Notes: generated from the letters alone by a model not told the origin. Shown: positions 51,630 to 61,609, numbered from the stretch's first letter. The stretch: 64,000 nucleotides of DNA from Qipengyuania citrea (GCF_024171405.1 NZ_JALJZT010000002.1:1488001-1552000); one strand, 5' to 3'. A program made the numbers and translations.

Positions 51630-54002
51630 ATGCGGCACGCTCCCTATGCCCTTGTTGCCCTGGCGGCCTGTCTTCCCGCGCAAGCCGCTGCGCGCGACGC
51701 TTCGATCGACATAGCTCCGGGCACTGTCGCAGAATCGGCCATCGCCATCGCGCGGCAAACCGGCACGAGCATCGTGGTTAGCGACCCGGTGCTTGCCCAG
51801 CGGCCCGCGCCGCGCATCCGCGGCCGTATGAGCGCCCGTCAGGCCGTCCGGCGACTGGCCGAAAGCGTCGACGCGAAGGCCGTTGCCATCGGTAATTCCT
51901 CGTGGCGGCTTGAGCAGCAACCGCGCAGGGCTGTGCGGTTCGCGCGCACGGCGCGGCGGCCCGAGCCGCTGCCACGGCCAGCTGCCAAATCGCCCCCTCC
52001 CCCACCGGCCCCCATGGAAGAGATCGTCGTCGTCGCCAGCAAGCGCGATACACGGCTCGAAGAACTCCCCGCGCAGGTATCGATCGTCGATGGCGAGGAA
52101 CTTGCTCTCGGCGGTATCGGCGGGACCGAAAAGATCACCCAGCGGATCGCCACCGTCTCCTCGACCTATCTTGGAAGCGGGCGCAACAAGCTGTTCATTC
52201 GCGGAATTGCCGATTCCAGTTTCACCGGGCCGACACAGGCAACGGTCGGCCAGTACCTTGGCGATATGCGGCTCAGCTACAATGCCCCCGATCCCGACCT
52301 CAGGCTATCGGATCTCGAACGCGTCGAAGTTCTCGAAGGGCCGCAGGGCACGCTTTACGGGGCGGGTTCGCTCGGGGGCATCATTCGCCTGGTGCCGAAC
52401 ATGCCCGAACTCGACCGGCGGGATTTCCGCGCCACTGTGGGCGGGGCGCTGACCCAGCACGGGGCCGGAAGCCTCGATGCGAGCGCAACCGCCAACGTCC
52501 CGCTGGCCGCGGAAAAGGCCGCGCTTCGCATCACGCTCGATGCTGCCAGCGAGGGCGGGTATATCGACAAGCCCTTGCTCGGCAGCAGCGACGTGAACCG
52601 CACAAGCATCGTGGCGGGCCGTGCGATCGCCCGGCTCGAACTGGCCCCGCAATGGACCGTGGACGTAATCGGCCTCGCGCAATCCACCCATGCTTCCGAC
52701 AGCCAGTATGCCGCACGCGAGGGGAAACGCTACGTGAGCACGGCGCGCGTCCGTGAAGGTTCGGATGCCGACTATCTTCACGGGCAACTCGTTCTGTCCG
52801 GACAGATCGGCGCGCTGGGTTTGCGCTCCACGACCGGACTTGCCCGTCAGGAGCTCGAGGAGCGTTACGATGCCACGATGCCCGATGCCGAAGATCGTGT
52901 TTTCATCCAGCGCAATGAAACGCGCATGTTCGCACACGAGACACGGGTCTGGCTGCCACTCGATGAGCGCCGGTTCGGCTGGCTCGCCGGGCTAAGCCTG
53001 ATCGACAACCGCACGCAGTTGAACCGTTCGCTGGAGCGGGAAAACCAGCGGTCCGCTACGACGGGCGTGCTCAATACGATTACCGAAGCCACGCTCTACG
53101 GCGAAGGGTCCTACCGCTTGCGCGATGGCCTCATCGCGACACTCGGTGCCCGCTTCACCCATGCCCGCCTCGGCGGAAGCGCCGAAGACGTGCCGCTTGC
53201 CTTGCTGGTGGAGCGCGCGGCGACCACGGCGAGCCGCGACCAGTCGGCCATTCTGCCCTCGGCCTCGCTGCTCGCCTCGCTGGGGCCGAAGACCAGCCTC
53301 TATGCGCGCTATCAGGAGGGCTTCCGCCCGGGCGGCCTGGCGATCGAGGGCGAATTCGTCCGCCGCTTCCGCGACGACCACGCCCGGACGCTGGAAGTGG
53401 GGGCGCGTCACGGGCGCGCCGGGATCGATTCCTTCGATCTGGCGCTGAACCTGTCCTACACCCGATGGAGCGACATACAGGCCGATTTCATCGACGACCT
53501 CGGGCTTCCGAGCACGGCCAATATCGGTGACGGCCGTGTCTGGACCATCAGCGCGTCGGGTGGCGCGTTTCTGACCGACGATCTGCGCCTGACCGGTGGC
53601 GCGACGCTCAACCGGAGCGAGATCGACGAACCCGTCCTGCTCGCCTTCAGCCGGATTACACACGTCCCCAATATCGCGGAATTCTCAGGCCGTCTGGGGC
53701 TGGAATATGCGCGTTACCTCGGCAGCGGTCTCGATCTCGATGGCCGCTTATGGGCAAGCTACATCGGCAAGTCCCGTCTCGGCATCGGCCCCGAACTGGG
53801 CGATTTGCAGGGCGACTATCTCGACAGCGGGCTGCTCGTCCGCGTCGGCAACGAACGGGTCGGCGGGACCCTTTCGATCACCAACCTGGCCGATAGCGAA
53901 GGCAATCGCTTCGCGCTCGGCACGCCGTTTGCCGTGATGCGCGAACAGGTAACGCCGCTGCGGCCGCGCACCATCCGGCTGGGAGTCGATTTCTCCTTCT
54001 GA
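51630..54002 (+). CDS. TonB-dependent transducer receptor with N-terminal STN domain
   Basis: 790 residues. Signal peptide, then an STN (secretin/TonB N-terminal) domain (about 25-85: IDIAPGTVAESAIAIARQTG, VVSDPVLAQRPAPRIRGRM) that contacts FecR. A Pro-rich linker leads to a TonB box region (MEEIVVVASKRD), then the plug (VSIVDGEEL, KLFIRGIADSSF, VEVLEGPQGTLYGAGSLGG), then the barrel ending LGVDFSF. It follows FecR by 2 nt. Together they are a cell-surface signalling set, usually for an iron complex or organic ligand; the ligand here is unknown. Confidence 0.93.
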   Translation: MRHAPYALVALAACLPAQAAARDASIDIAPGTVAESAIAIARQTGTSIVVSDPVLAQRPAPRIRGRMSARQAVRRLAESVDAKAVAIGNSSWRLEQQPRRAVRFARTARRPEPLPRPAAKSPPPPPAPMEEIVVVASKRDTRLEELPAQVSIVDGEELALGGIGGTEKITQRIATVSSTYLGSGRNKLFIRGIADSSFTGPTQATVGQYLGDMRLSYNAPDPDLRLSDLERVEVLEGPQGTLYGAGSLGGIIRLVPNMPELDRRDFRATVGGALTQHGAGSLDASATANVPLAAEKAALRITLDAASEGGYIDKPLLGSSDVNRTSIVAGRAIARLELAPQWTVDVIGLAQSTHASDSQYAAREGKRYVSTARVREGSDADYLHGQLVLSGQIGALGLRSTTGLARQELEERYDATMPDAEDRVFIQRNETRMFAHETRVWLPLDERRFGWLAGLSLIDNRTQLNRSLERENQRSATTGVLNTITEATLYGEGSYRLRDGLIATLGARFTHARLGGSAEDVPLALLVERAATTASRDQSAILPSASLLASLGPKTSLYARYQEGFRPGGLAIEGEFVRRFRDDHARTLEVGARHGRAGIDSFDLALNLSYTRWSDIQADFIDDLGLPSTANIGDGRVWTISASGGAFLTDDLRLTGGATLNRSEIDEPVLLAFSRITHVPNIAEFSGRLGLEYARYLGSGLDLDGRLWASYIGKSRLGIGPELGDLQGDYLDSGLLVRVGNERVGGTLSITNLADSEGNRFALGTPFAVMREQVTPLRPRTIRLGVDFSF

Positions 54003-54003
54003 A

Positions 54004-54045
54004 TGCCGCGCTGGCGGAATTAGCCGCACGGCGCGGCACTTTTTT
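54004..54045 (+). terminator. Rho-independent terminator after the receptor
   Basis: TGCCGCGC (54004-54011) pairs with GCGCGGCA (54031-54038), with an inner GCGG/CCGC stem, followed by C and a run of six T (54040-54045). It closes the FecI-FecR-receptor operon and separates it from the autotransporter gene. Confidence 0.85.
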
Positions 54046-54100
54046 CCAAGGCATCGCGCCGCTGTCTCCGTCTCGTCTGCAACCAGACGGAGGATTTCAT

Positions 54101-57100
54101 ATGTATCGATACCTGCTGGCCGGGACCGCTCTGGCGACCCTGGCCGTTCCGCTCGCCGCGCAGACGCTCATTGAAGACAAGCGCACGCAGCCGATCCGCA
54201 CATCGCAGTTGAAGGGCGGGGCAGGCGATGCCGTCAAGGTGACCGACAAGGGTTCGATCGAGCTGACCGCCGGTTCGGCGATCGCCGTCGATGGCGATCA
54301 CGATACGACAAATGCTGGCAAGATCGTGGTTACCAATGCCGATGGCGCAAGCGGCATCGAGGTGGTCGGCGACCGGCAGGCCGATATCGTCAATTCGGGT
54401 ACGATCACGATCGACGAAACCTATACGGCAGAGGACATCGACAACGACAAGGACTTCGACGGCCCCTTCGCCGTCGGGCGTGACCGCGTAGCCATCCGCG
54501 TTCGCGGAAATCTGGTCGGCGACATCCGCCATAGCGGCACAATCACTGTCGAAGGTAACGAGTCCGCCGGGATTTCGGTAGCGGGCCTGCTCGATGGCGA
54601 CCTCGTTCACGATGGCAAGACCAGCGTCCTTGGCGACGATAGCGTTGGCGTCGAGGTCGGAGACGTGACCGGCAATGTTCGGCTGGCCGGAACCATATCA
54701 GCAGCCGGGGAAGGCTCTTCCGCCGCGCATCTGGGCGGCGATATCGATGGCGCGCTGGTGGTCCAGGGCACCATCGCGGCGACCGGCTATCGCTATACGA
54801 CTGCGCCGACGGACCCGTCCAAGCTCGACGACGATGACCTGCTCCAGGGCGGCAGCGCGCTGGTGATCGAAGGCGATGTCGCCAAGGGCATCTACTTTGC
54901 GGTCCCGCCCAAGGATGCCGACAAGGACGACCCCGACGAGGACAAGGACGGGATCGAGGACGCCAAGGAAGGCAGCGCGAAAGTCGTGTCTTATGGCGCT
55001 GCGCCGGCAGTCGTGATCGGCGCCACCGATCGTGACATCGCAATCGGCGCGGTTCCGGCGACCGGGTCGGGCTTCGGCCTGATTGTCGATGGCAGTATTG
55101 CCGGGCACGGTGTCTATGCGGGCATCGATGGCAACGGCTTGCTGATCGGCGGACGCGGCGGCGCTGTGACGATCGAGAAGGGCATCGCGGTCGCAGGCGC
55201 GGTCGAAGCGACGTCGAAGGATGCCAATGCGACCGCGCTGCGGCTTGGCGGTGGAGCGTCCACCGGCGAACTGCGCGTTTCGGGGAGCATCGCGGCGACG
55301 ACCGGCAAGGACGCGGATAGCCGCGCGACCGCCATATCGATCGACCAGGGCGCCACGCTTCCGCACCTGCGCAACAGCGGCACGATCCGGGCCGCTTCGG
55401 GCGGCGAGGACGGCACCGCCATCGCCATCGTCGATAGCAGCGGCACGCTTGGCCTCGTCGAGAACAGCGGCAAGATCGTGGCGAGCGGTGCAAAGGCGGG
55501 TTCGGGGCGTAATATCGCCATCGACCTGTCGAACGTGTCCTCGGGAGCCACCGTCCGGCAGACCGCGGTAGGCTCGGGCGTGGCTGCTCCCGTGATCGAG
55601 GGCGATATCCGGTTCGGGACCGGTAGCGACCTCCTCCAGATCGCGGACGGCGTGGTCGCCGGCAACGTTGCTTTCGGTTCGGGTCAGGACCGGCTGTTGA
55701 TGGCGGGAGATGCAAAGTTTTCCGGACGGGTGGATTTCGGCGGGCAGGCGGACGAGCTGACACTCTCCGGCACCTCATCCTTCTCCGGCACGGCTGATTT
55801 CGCTGGCGGCGCGGCTGCGGTCACGCTGTCGGACAAGAGCGCGTTCTCGGGCCGCTTCGTCGACAGCCAGAATGTTGCGGTCGCGCTCGAAGGCGGAACG
55901 CTCGATCTGGCCTCGCCGACGACGATCGCTTCGCTCGAGGTCGGGGCCACAGGTGTCATCGTGGCCACCTTGAGCAAGGAAGCGGGCGAAGGAAGCGCGA
56001 TCACCGTTGGCGGCAATGCCAGCTTCGCCGACGGCGCCAAGCTCAAGCTGCGCCTGACCGATATCGCCGCTGCCGAGGGCACTTATACCGTGATCACCGC
56101 GGGCAGCCTCACCGGCGCCGACGATCTGGTGTCCGACAATACGCTGGTCCCCTTCATGTACGATGCCGCGCTGGCAATCGAGGAAGCTGCGGGTCTGGTG
56201 ATGGTCGACATCGAGCGGAAGGCCAATGAGGACCTGGGCCTGAACCGTGCGCAGGGCGCTGCCTATGACGCGCTCTACACCGCGCTGGCCAAAGATGACG
56301 ATGTCGCCGGCGTGTTCCTCGGCATTACCGATAAGGATCTGTTCCGCGCCACGGTGGCGCAGGCCCTGCCCGATCATGCGGGCGGCGCTTTCGAGGGGCT
56401 GAGCCTCGGCATGCGCACCTTCGCCCGGCGCCTGGCCGACGGCGACGGACCGATCGAAGCGACCGGAAAGCTGCGCCTGACATTCGAGGGCGCCGGCTGG
56501 GGTTCGAGCAAGGACGAGCAGGAAAGCGCCGGCTACGATCTCGATGGTCTCGGGTTTTCGGGCGGCGCCGAACTCCTCACCGGCATCGGTAGGGTCGGCG
56601 CGAGCGCGAGCTGGCTGTGGAACCGCTATGACAACGGCCCGGAGAACACCGTGCTGTCGAACACCTACGAGGCGGCGCTTTACTGGCGCGGCGACTGGGG
56701 TGCCTTTTCCTCCTTCGCGCGCGGATCCTATGGCTTCACCGATTTCGACGGCTCGCGCCAGTTCATCGGCATGAACGGCGAGGAAACGCTGGCCCGCACG
56801 ATCGAACGCGACTGGTCGGGCAATGTCGTGTCCCTGATGGCCGGTGCTTCGGTCGAGGGCGGCTCGCAATTCTTCTTCTTCCGGCCGTCCGTTTTCGTCG
56901 ATTACATTCGCCTTGACGAGAACGGCTACGACGAGACCGGCGGGGGCGCGGCGCTCGATCTTTCGGTTGAGGACCGGACGAGTGACGAGCTAGGGCTCAA
57001 CCTCGCGACAGCGCTCGGCTTCGACCTCCTGGGGATGCGGCGCGGCGACGACCTGTGGATGCGCCTTGAAGCAGAAGGCGGTTGGCGCGAGATCCTCGCG

Positions 57101-57304
57101 GGCGAGCTCGGCGGCACCACCGCGCGGTTCGGCGACGGGGAAAGCTTCACCTTACTCCCCGACCAGAGTTCGAGCGGCTGGTTCGCGCGGCTGCGCGGCC
57201 AGGCCGGGGATGAGTTCTACACGGTAAGCGGCGAGTTTTCGGTCGAGGAGCGCAACGACAAGATCGGATACGGCCTGCGCGCCTCGATCAATTTCGAGCT
57301 CTGA
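54101..57304 (+). CDS. Autotransporter with outer-membrane beta-barrel domain
   Basis: 1067 residues. Signal peptide (YRYLLAGTALATLAVPLAAQ). The passenger (about 30-750) has repetitive beta-helix-like units with patterns such as IVNSGTITID, HSGTITVEGNES and AGTISAAGEG. It contains two Asp/Lys-rich stretches that look like calcium-binding repeats (DIDNDKDFDG; KDADKDDPDEDKDGIEDA). The C-terminal 280 residues form the barrel, ending SINFEL. It may be an adhesin or surface enzyme; no protease or lipase motif was seen. GGAGG precedes the ATG, and strong terminators flank the gene. Confidence 0.88.
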   Translation: MYRYLLAGTALATLAVPLAAQTLIEDKRTQPIRTSQLKGGAGDAVKVTDKGSIELTAGSAIAVDGDHDTTNAGKIVVTNADGASGIEVVGDRQADIVNSGTITIDETYTAEDIDNDKDFDGPFAVGRDRVAIRVRGNLVGDIRHSGTITVEGNESAGISVAGLLDGDLVHDGKTSVLGDDSVGVEVGDVTGNVRLAGTISAAGEGSSAAHLGGDIDGALVVQGTIAATGYRYTTAPTDPSKLDDDDLLQGGSALVIEGDVAKGIYFAVPPKDADKDDPDEDKDGIEDAKEGSAKVVSYGAAPAVVIGATDRDIAIGAVPATGSGFGLIVDGSIAGHGVYAGIDGNGLLIGGRGGAVTIEKGIAVAGAVEATSKDANATALRLGGGASTGELRVSGSIAATTGKDADSRATAISIDQGATLPHLRNSGTIRAASGGEDGTAIAIVDSSGTLGLVENSGKIVASGAKAGSGRNIAIDLSNVSSGATVRQTAVGSGVAAPVIEGDIRFGTGSDLLQIADGVVAGNVAFGSGQDRLLMAGDAKFSGRVDFGGQADELTLSGTSSFSGTADFAGGAAAVTLSDKSAFSGRFVDSQNVAVALEGGTLDLASPTTIASLEVGATGVIVATLSKEAGEGSAITVGGNASFADGAKLKLRLTDIAAAEGTYTVITAGSLTGADDLVSDNTLVPFMYDAALAIEEAAGLVMVDIERKANEDLGLNRAQGAAYDALYTALAKDDDVAGVFLGITDKDLFRATVAQALPDHAGGAFEGLSLGMRTFARRLADGDGPIEATGKLRLTFEGAGWGSSKDEQESAGYDLDGLGFSGGAELLTGIGRVGASASWLWNRYDNGPENTVLSNTYEAALYWRGDWGAFSSFARGSYGFTDFDGSRQFIGMNGEETLARTIERDWSGNVVSLMAGASVEGGSQFFFFRPSVFVDYIRLDENGYDETGGGAALDLSVEDRTSDELGLNLATALGFDLLGMRRGDDLWMRLEAEGGWREILAGELGGTTARFGDGESFTLLPDQSSSGWFARLRGQAGDEFYTVSGEFSVEERNDKIGYGLRASINFEL

Positions 57305-57374
57305 CGCAGGAATTCCCGATAGGATCCGGTCGGCCAGATCCTCCACCCCTGGATTCCGGGGCCGATCGTATCCG

Positions 57375-57405
57375 GGCCCGGGCGTGAGAGCGCTCGGGCC
57401 TTTCT
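57375..57405 (+). terminator. Rho-independent terminator after the autotransporter
   Basis: GGCCCGGGCG (57375-57384) pairs with CGCTCGGGCC (57391-57400), with one G-U, a 6-nt loop and TTTCT following. It lies 70 nt past the stop at 57304. The rest of 57305-57587 shows nothing else I can support. Confidence 0.75.
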
Positions 57406-57587
57406 CCATGAAGAACGAGAGAACAGCAGGGGCGGCAATCGGCTGCGCCAATGTCGAGCGAGCCGCGCGTCGGTGTCTATCTCAGCCGCTATTAAGCGGG
57501 TGAAACGGCGTGGGAGGGGGAGCGACGACACGGCCTTCCCCGCGCCCGGAACAAGCCCGGCCGGATGCTGACATCGCTGGAAGAAAA

Positions 57588-57632
57588 TGGAGCGGGCGAG
57601 GCGATTCGAACGCCCGACCCCAACCTTGGCAA
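57588..57632 (-). pseudogene. tRNA-Gly(GCC) 3' remnant, attachment site
   Basis: On the minus strand, from 57632 to 57588, the sequence matches tRNA-Gly(GCC) from the anticodon loop (TTGCCAA) through the T-arm (GTTCGAATCGCC) to the acceptor end CCCGCTCCA. The sequence 5' of the loop is unrelated, so there is no complete tRNA. It is a duplicated 3' end left by site-specific integration (att site), marking the left border of the element. A bystander origin by chance is unlikely at 45 nt. Confidence 0.82.
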
Positions 57633-57819
57633 ACTTCCCAGTCGCCTTTTCTATGCTTTTCGATTCTACGCCAAAATGCCCTCAAATATCTGATATCTTG
57701 ATTATTTTTTGAGTTCGGCTACGCTAGGCTTTTCCAGAGGTGACCGGCGATTTCCGTTCCCGTGGTCACCCGGTGGTCACCCCGACACCCAAGGTTGGGG
57801 TCGCTTGACGGAGCATAAA

Positions 57820-59124
57820 ATGGCGAGTCCCAAGTCGATTTTGATCACAAAGCGTTTGCTTGATGCGACGGCGCCAAGATCTAGGCGCTATGAGATCTGG
57901 GACAGTCAGATTTCGGGTTTCGGGGTGCGAGTAGGCCCAAGCGGGATCAAGACTTTCGTTGTTCGCTACCGGGCCGAAGGCGGCGGCCGCTCGGCACCCA
58001 AACGCTTCGTGTCGATCGGTCGATTTGGTGCGCTGACTGTCGAGCAGGCACGAAAGCGCGCCAAGGAGGTTCTTGCGGCAGCAGCTCTTGGTGCCGACCC
58101 TGCGGCCGAACGCAATGCCAAGCGCCTTGAACTGAAGATCGCCGGGCTGGTCGATCTCTATGAAGAAGAAGGATGCTATATCCAGCGCGGGCTACGGCAG
58201 GGCGAGCCGATGAAACCTTTGACCAAGAAACACACGATTGGTCGCTTGCGTCATCACGTGGTTCGCCTGCTCGGTCATAAGCGGATCAACGAACTGACCG
58301 CTGGCGATATCGAACGTTTCTTCCGCGATGTCGAGCAGGGCAAGTCACGTAAGGACCAGAAGATCGGCCACCGAAAACGTATTGTCGTGCGCGGCGGTCC
58401 CGGTGCTGCCCGAAAAGCATTTCGGGACCTTTCCGCCATGTACAGCTTCGCAGTCCGACGAGGACTGGTCGATTCGAACCCTTGCGAGAAAGCCGTGGTC
58501 AAGAAAACCGACGGTCGAAGGACGCGCTTTCTGTCACTCGCCGAAATCAGGAAGCTCGGCGAAGCTTGTGACAAGCTAGAGGAAGAGGGCTTTAATCCGA
58601 AGGCTCTCAACATCACCCGCATGTGGATCCTGACCGGCTGTCGACGCCAGGAGATCGTCGAGCTTAAATGGGACGAAGTAGACTTCGAGCGTGGATTGCT
58701 GGTGCTGGCCGACAGCAAGACCGGGCAATCGACCCGGCCACTTTCAGGGGCGGCACTCGGATTGATCAGGACGATCTCAAGAAACGATGACAGCAAATAT
58801 GTATTCCCGGCGGACTCCGGGGAAGGCTACTTCCAGGGAACCAAAAAACTATGGCCAAAGATCGTTGCTAAGGCCGGTCTCAAGAACGTGACGCCGCACA
58901 CACTGCGCCATACCATGGGTGCCATCGCCACTTCGAGTGGCGAAGCCCTCGCTATGACTGGCGCTATCCTCGGCCACGCCAATATGCGCTCGACCATGAT
59001 TTATGCCCACATCGATTATGATCCGGCCAAAGAGGCCGCCGACCGGGTAGGCGCTACTCTCTCAGCGGCGCTGGGCAGATCAGTGGAGCCCGCCAGCGAA
59101 CGATCGCCAAAGACAATTGGCTGA
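57820..59124 (+). CDS. int: Site-specific tyrosine integrase
   Basis: 434 residues. N-terminal arm-binding domain of the DUF4102/P4 type (ITKRLLDATAPRSRRYEIWDSQISGFGVRVGPSG), central SAM-like core-binding domain, and catalytic domain with R in LTGCRRQEIVEL, HxxR in PHTLRHTMGAI, H in LGHANMRSTM and nucleophile Tyr in MIYAHIDY. The start at ATG 57820 (MASPKSIL) gives the normal length. It lies 188 nt from the tRNA-Gly remnant, consistent with integration there. Confidence 0.92.
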   Translation: MASPKSILITKRLLDATAPRSRRYEIWDSQISGFGVRVGPSGIKTFVVRYRAEGGGRSAPKRFVSIGRFGALTVEQARKRAKEVLAAAALGADPAAERNAKRLELKIAGLVDLYEEEGCYIQRGLRQGEPMKPLTKKHTIGRLRHHVVRLLGHKRINELTAGDIERFFRDVEQGKSRKDQKIGHRKRIVVRGGPGAARKAFRDLSAMYSFAVRRGLVDSNPCEKAVVKKTDGRRTRFLSLAEIRKLGEACDKLEEEGFNPKALNITRMWILTGCRRQEIVELKWDEVDFERGLLVLADSKTGQSTRPLSGAALGLIRTISRNDDSKYVFPADSGEGYFQGTKKLWPKIVAKAGLKNVTPHTLRHTMGAIATSSGEALAMTGAILGHANMRSTMIYAHIDYDPAKEAADRVGATLSAALGRSVEPASERSPKTIG

Positions 59125-59208
59125 GCAGTTGCTCTTCGCAATTGAGTGGCCCGCTTTGAGTCGCAGAGAGACAGCCCACCCACCGAAAATCTCGACGCGA
59201 GACTACTG

Positions 59209-59442
59209 CTAAACCTCTGCTCGCTTTGCGGCACGACGTGCCTTCGCAAAGTCACGGTCGGTAGCCACGAAACGCTCGAGCATGGGCGCAATGAGTTGCT
59301 CCGGTGGAGGAGCATCCCTTTCGTTCCCCCCATTCAACACGACACCATACGCGACAAGGTCACTATGCAAGCGCGCAGAAATCTCGATCGACAGTTTGAC
59401 TGGTTTGACGTCGGTAATGTCGGAGAGTTTGAGCCGGGTCAC
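59209..59442 (-). CDS. DUF2274 protein of the trb operon
   Basis: 77 residues. MTRLKLSDITDVKPVKLSIEIS, VAYGVVL and LIAPMLERFVATDRDFAKARR match the DUF2274 proteins that follow trbI in proteobacterial conjugative elements. The start is a GTG that overlaps the trbI stop (GTGA). Role unknown. It is the last gene of the visible trb unit and is convergent with int. Confidence 0.85.
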   Translation of the reverse strand: MTRLKLSDITDVKPVKLSIEISARLHSDLVAYGVVLNGGNERDAPPPEQLIAPMLERFVATDRDFAKARRAAKRAEV

Positions 59443-60614
59443 CGTACCTGCTCCATGATAATATCACGCGTCACCAGCACCCGTACCGGGTAGCCCGGGC
59501 GGATGGTGAGCGTCGGACGAATATCGAGCTCGCGCGAGACGATCTGCTCCCCTGCACGGTTGACGGTGTCCTGGCTGCCCCGGCGAAGCGCGCGAACGAG
59601 ATCGCTGTCACCGCCCAATCCGAGTTCGCTGCCGATGCCGAGCAGGGTTGAGACAAGAGTAGCCTTGACCACCCCGCCCCAGTGATAGTCGACGCCGTCC
59701 TCGAGCCCGGCATAGCCTGAAGGGTCGGTGGCGGGCTGGCGTTCAAGAACCAGCGAGCGCCCGTCAGGCAGGATCAGGCGATTCCATGCCAGAAGCACGC
59801 GGCGCTGCCCGAAGCCGACATCGGACGCATAATCGCCGATCAGGCGTGCGCCCTGGGGAATAAGCAGAATCCGACCTGTGAGGCTGTCATAGACATTCTG
59901 CGTGACTTGCGCGGTCACAAGGCCGGGCTGGTCTGACCGGACGCCGGTGATAAGTGCGGCAGGAATGACCGAGCCCGCCTGAAGCACTGCATCCGTCGGC
60001 GCCGCGGCGACTTGCTGCAATGCAGAGGTGCGCCGATCGGCCGGGCGTTCGAGGAAAGCGGGCGCAGATCCCACGGCATCGGCCCGGCTCACAAGCTGCC
60101 CTGCGTTCGAATTGGCTGTGGGCGATGCATCGGTGCTTGAAACCGCCGTAGCGCCCGCAAAGAAGAGCCCGCTGGCCCGCGCCACTTCGCGCTCCTGCTC
60201 GATGCGCTGACGCGCTGCCTCTGCGGGACTTATTCCCTGCGTCTGCGGCACAGCGGGCTGCGATCCGACTGGTGGAAGCGCAGCGACAGCTCCGCGATCC
60301 TGGGCATTGAGGATGGGCTCGCCGAGATCGCCGGGAAGCGGCGGGCCGAGACGCGGTACCTGCGAATAGTCGCTCGGGCCCGAAGCAAGACCGTCGGCGA
60401 CCGCCACTGTTTCGGTTCCAAACAGCTCATCCGGCCCTGCCTCCGAGACCGGTTGCAGGGCGTAAATCAACGCGCCGCCAACCAGTGTCAGAGCAGCGGC
60501 GCTGGCGATGCCGATGGCTTTGCGCGAGAGGCGGACGATGCGCGGTCCCTCTCCGCGTAAACGAACGATGGATTCAGCATCACTAGGCCGGTCCGGTTCG
60601 GCTTCACTGTTCAT
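59439..60614 (-). CDS. trbI: Conjugal transfer protein TrbI (VirB10-like)
   Basis: 391 residues. One N-terminal TM helix (GIASAAALTLVGGALIYAL), a Pro/Ala/Gln-rich periplasmic linker, and a C-terminal beta-barrel domain with LQAGSVIPAALITGVRSDQ, VYDSLTGRILLIPQGARLIG and LDIRPTLTIRPGYPVRVLVTRD. It spans both membranes as part of the type IV secretion core. Start at ATG 60614, overlapping the trbG stop by ATGA. Confidence 0.93.
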   Translation of the reverse strand: MNSEAEPDRPSDAESIVRLRGEGPRIVRLSRKAIGIASAAALTLVGGALIYALQPVSEAGPDELFGTETVAVADGLASGPSDYSQVPRLGPPLPGDLGEPILNAQDRGAVAALPPVGSQPAVPQTQGISPAEAARQRIEQEREVARASGLFFAGATAVSSTDASPTANSNAGQLVSRADAVGSAPAFLERPADRRTSALQQVAAAPTDAVLQAGSVIPAALITGVRSDQPGLVTAQVTQNVYDSLTGRILLIPQGARLIGDYASDVGFGQRRVLLAWNRLILPDGRSLVLERQPATDPSGYAGLEDGVDYHWGGVVKATLVSTLLGIGSELGLGGDSDLVRALRRGSQDTVNRAGEQIVSRELDIRPTLTIRPGYPVRVLVTRDIIMEQVR

Positions 60615-61609
60615 GACCGGCCCCACGCCCGATTGGTGATTTTGACCCGAACCTGCCTGCGCTTGGCGCCGAGCCGCAGTTCGGCCTTCTCGAACAGGCG
60701 GTCTACAATCAGGTAGCGGCCCGAAACGCGGTAATTGACCAGCTCCGCCTGCCCATCCTCGCCGATAATGAAGAACGGCGGCATTTCGCCTTGCGCAATA
60801 TCGGGTGGAAATTCGATCAGTGTGCGCTGCCCGTCATCAAATATCCGCACCGGTCGCCAGTCGGGCCGATCACCCGAAATCCGGTATTCGAAATTGAGAT
60901 TCTCGAGCGCAAATCCGCTTGCAACCGGCGCGGCGCGCGCTGCGTCCTCTTCGGCCCGGCGAAGAGCGATCAGTTCGTCTGCCGGATAGCTCCAGCTGAC
61001 CGACGCCATATAGACACTGGGGTTCGCCCGCAGTTCGACATGATAGGTTCGCCGATCGGTGTTGATCACGAGATTGGTCACAATATCGGGCCGGGTGGGT
61101 TTGACGAGGATGTGGACGCGCGCGGTAGCGCCGGTCCCGCTCAGCGTATCGCCGATCATCCAGCGCACCGTATCGCCGGCAGCAACCGGTCCGGGACCGA
61201 CGAGCTTTTCGCCTTCCTGCAATGCGATATCGGTCACCTGGCCCGGCTTGGTATAGATCTGAAACAGCGCGCCCTCGCTATAGGGATAGCGCTGGATCGC
61301 ATTGTCGAATCCGACATCGTCGGGCTCGACCCGGGCAGCATCGTTCGCCGCTCCCACTTGGCTCTGGGGGTCAGAGGCGGGGCCAGAGCCAGGGGAGCGG
61401 CGCGCGGCAGTGGGGGAGGCCTGCCGTGAACTGAAAAGGTGAGGAATTCCGATCTTGTCTTGTAGGGCCGGGATAGCCCCTGCGAGCGCGCCCAATGCGT
61501 CGATCGACGCCGCCGCTTGCGGGGCCGGTGTCGCAGCGGCAGGCGAGGCGAGAGCGAGCGAGACAAGGCCGAAAAAGCCGATTGTGGGTGTTGTATGCGA
61601 GCGGGACAT
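60611..61609 (-). CDS. trbG: Conjugal transfer protein TrbG (VirB9-like)
   Basis: 332 residues. Signal peptide (SRSHTTPTIGFFGLVSLALASPAAA), then a VirB9/TrbG domain: YPYSEGALFQIYTKPGQVTDIALQ-like repeats early, ending FDDGQRTLIEFP, FFIIGEDGQAELVNYRVSG and YLIVDRLFEKAELRLG. A periplasmic/outer-membrane core subunit of the conjugation channel. It overlaps trbF by one base and trbI by four. Confidence 0.92.
   Translation of the reverse strand: MSRSHTTPTIGFFGLVSLALASPAAATPAPQAAASIDALGALAGAIPALQDKIGIPHLFSSRQASPTAARRSPGSGPASDPQSQVGAANDAARVEPDDVGFDNAIQRYPYSEGALFQIYTKPGQVTDIALQEGEKLVGPGPVAAGDTVRWMIGDTLSGTGATARVHILVKPTRPDIVTNLVINTDRRTYHVELRANPSVYMASVSWSYPADELIALRRAEEDAARAAPVASGFALENLNFEYRISGDRPDWRPVRIFDDGQRTLIEFPPDIAQGEMPPFFIIGEDGQAELVNYRVSGRYLIVDRLFEKAELRLGAKRRQVRVKITNRAWGRS

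Noticed and set aside
57588..57680. A complete tRNA-Gly gene
   Set aside because: Only the part 3' of the anticodon loop matches. No D-arm or 5' acceptor strand is present, so it is an integration remnant.
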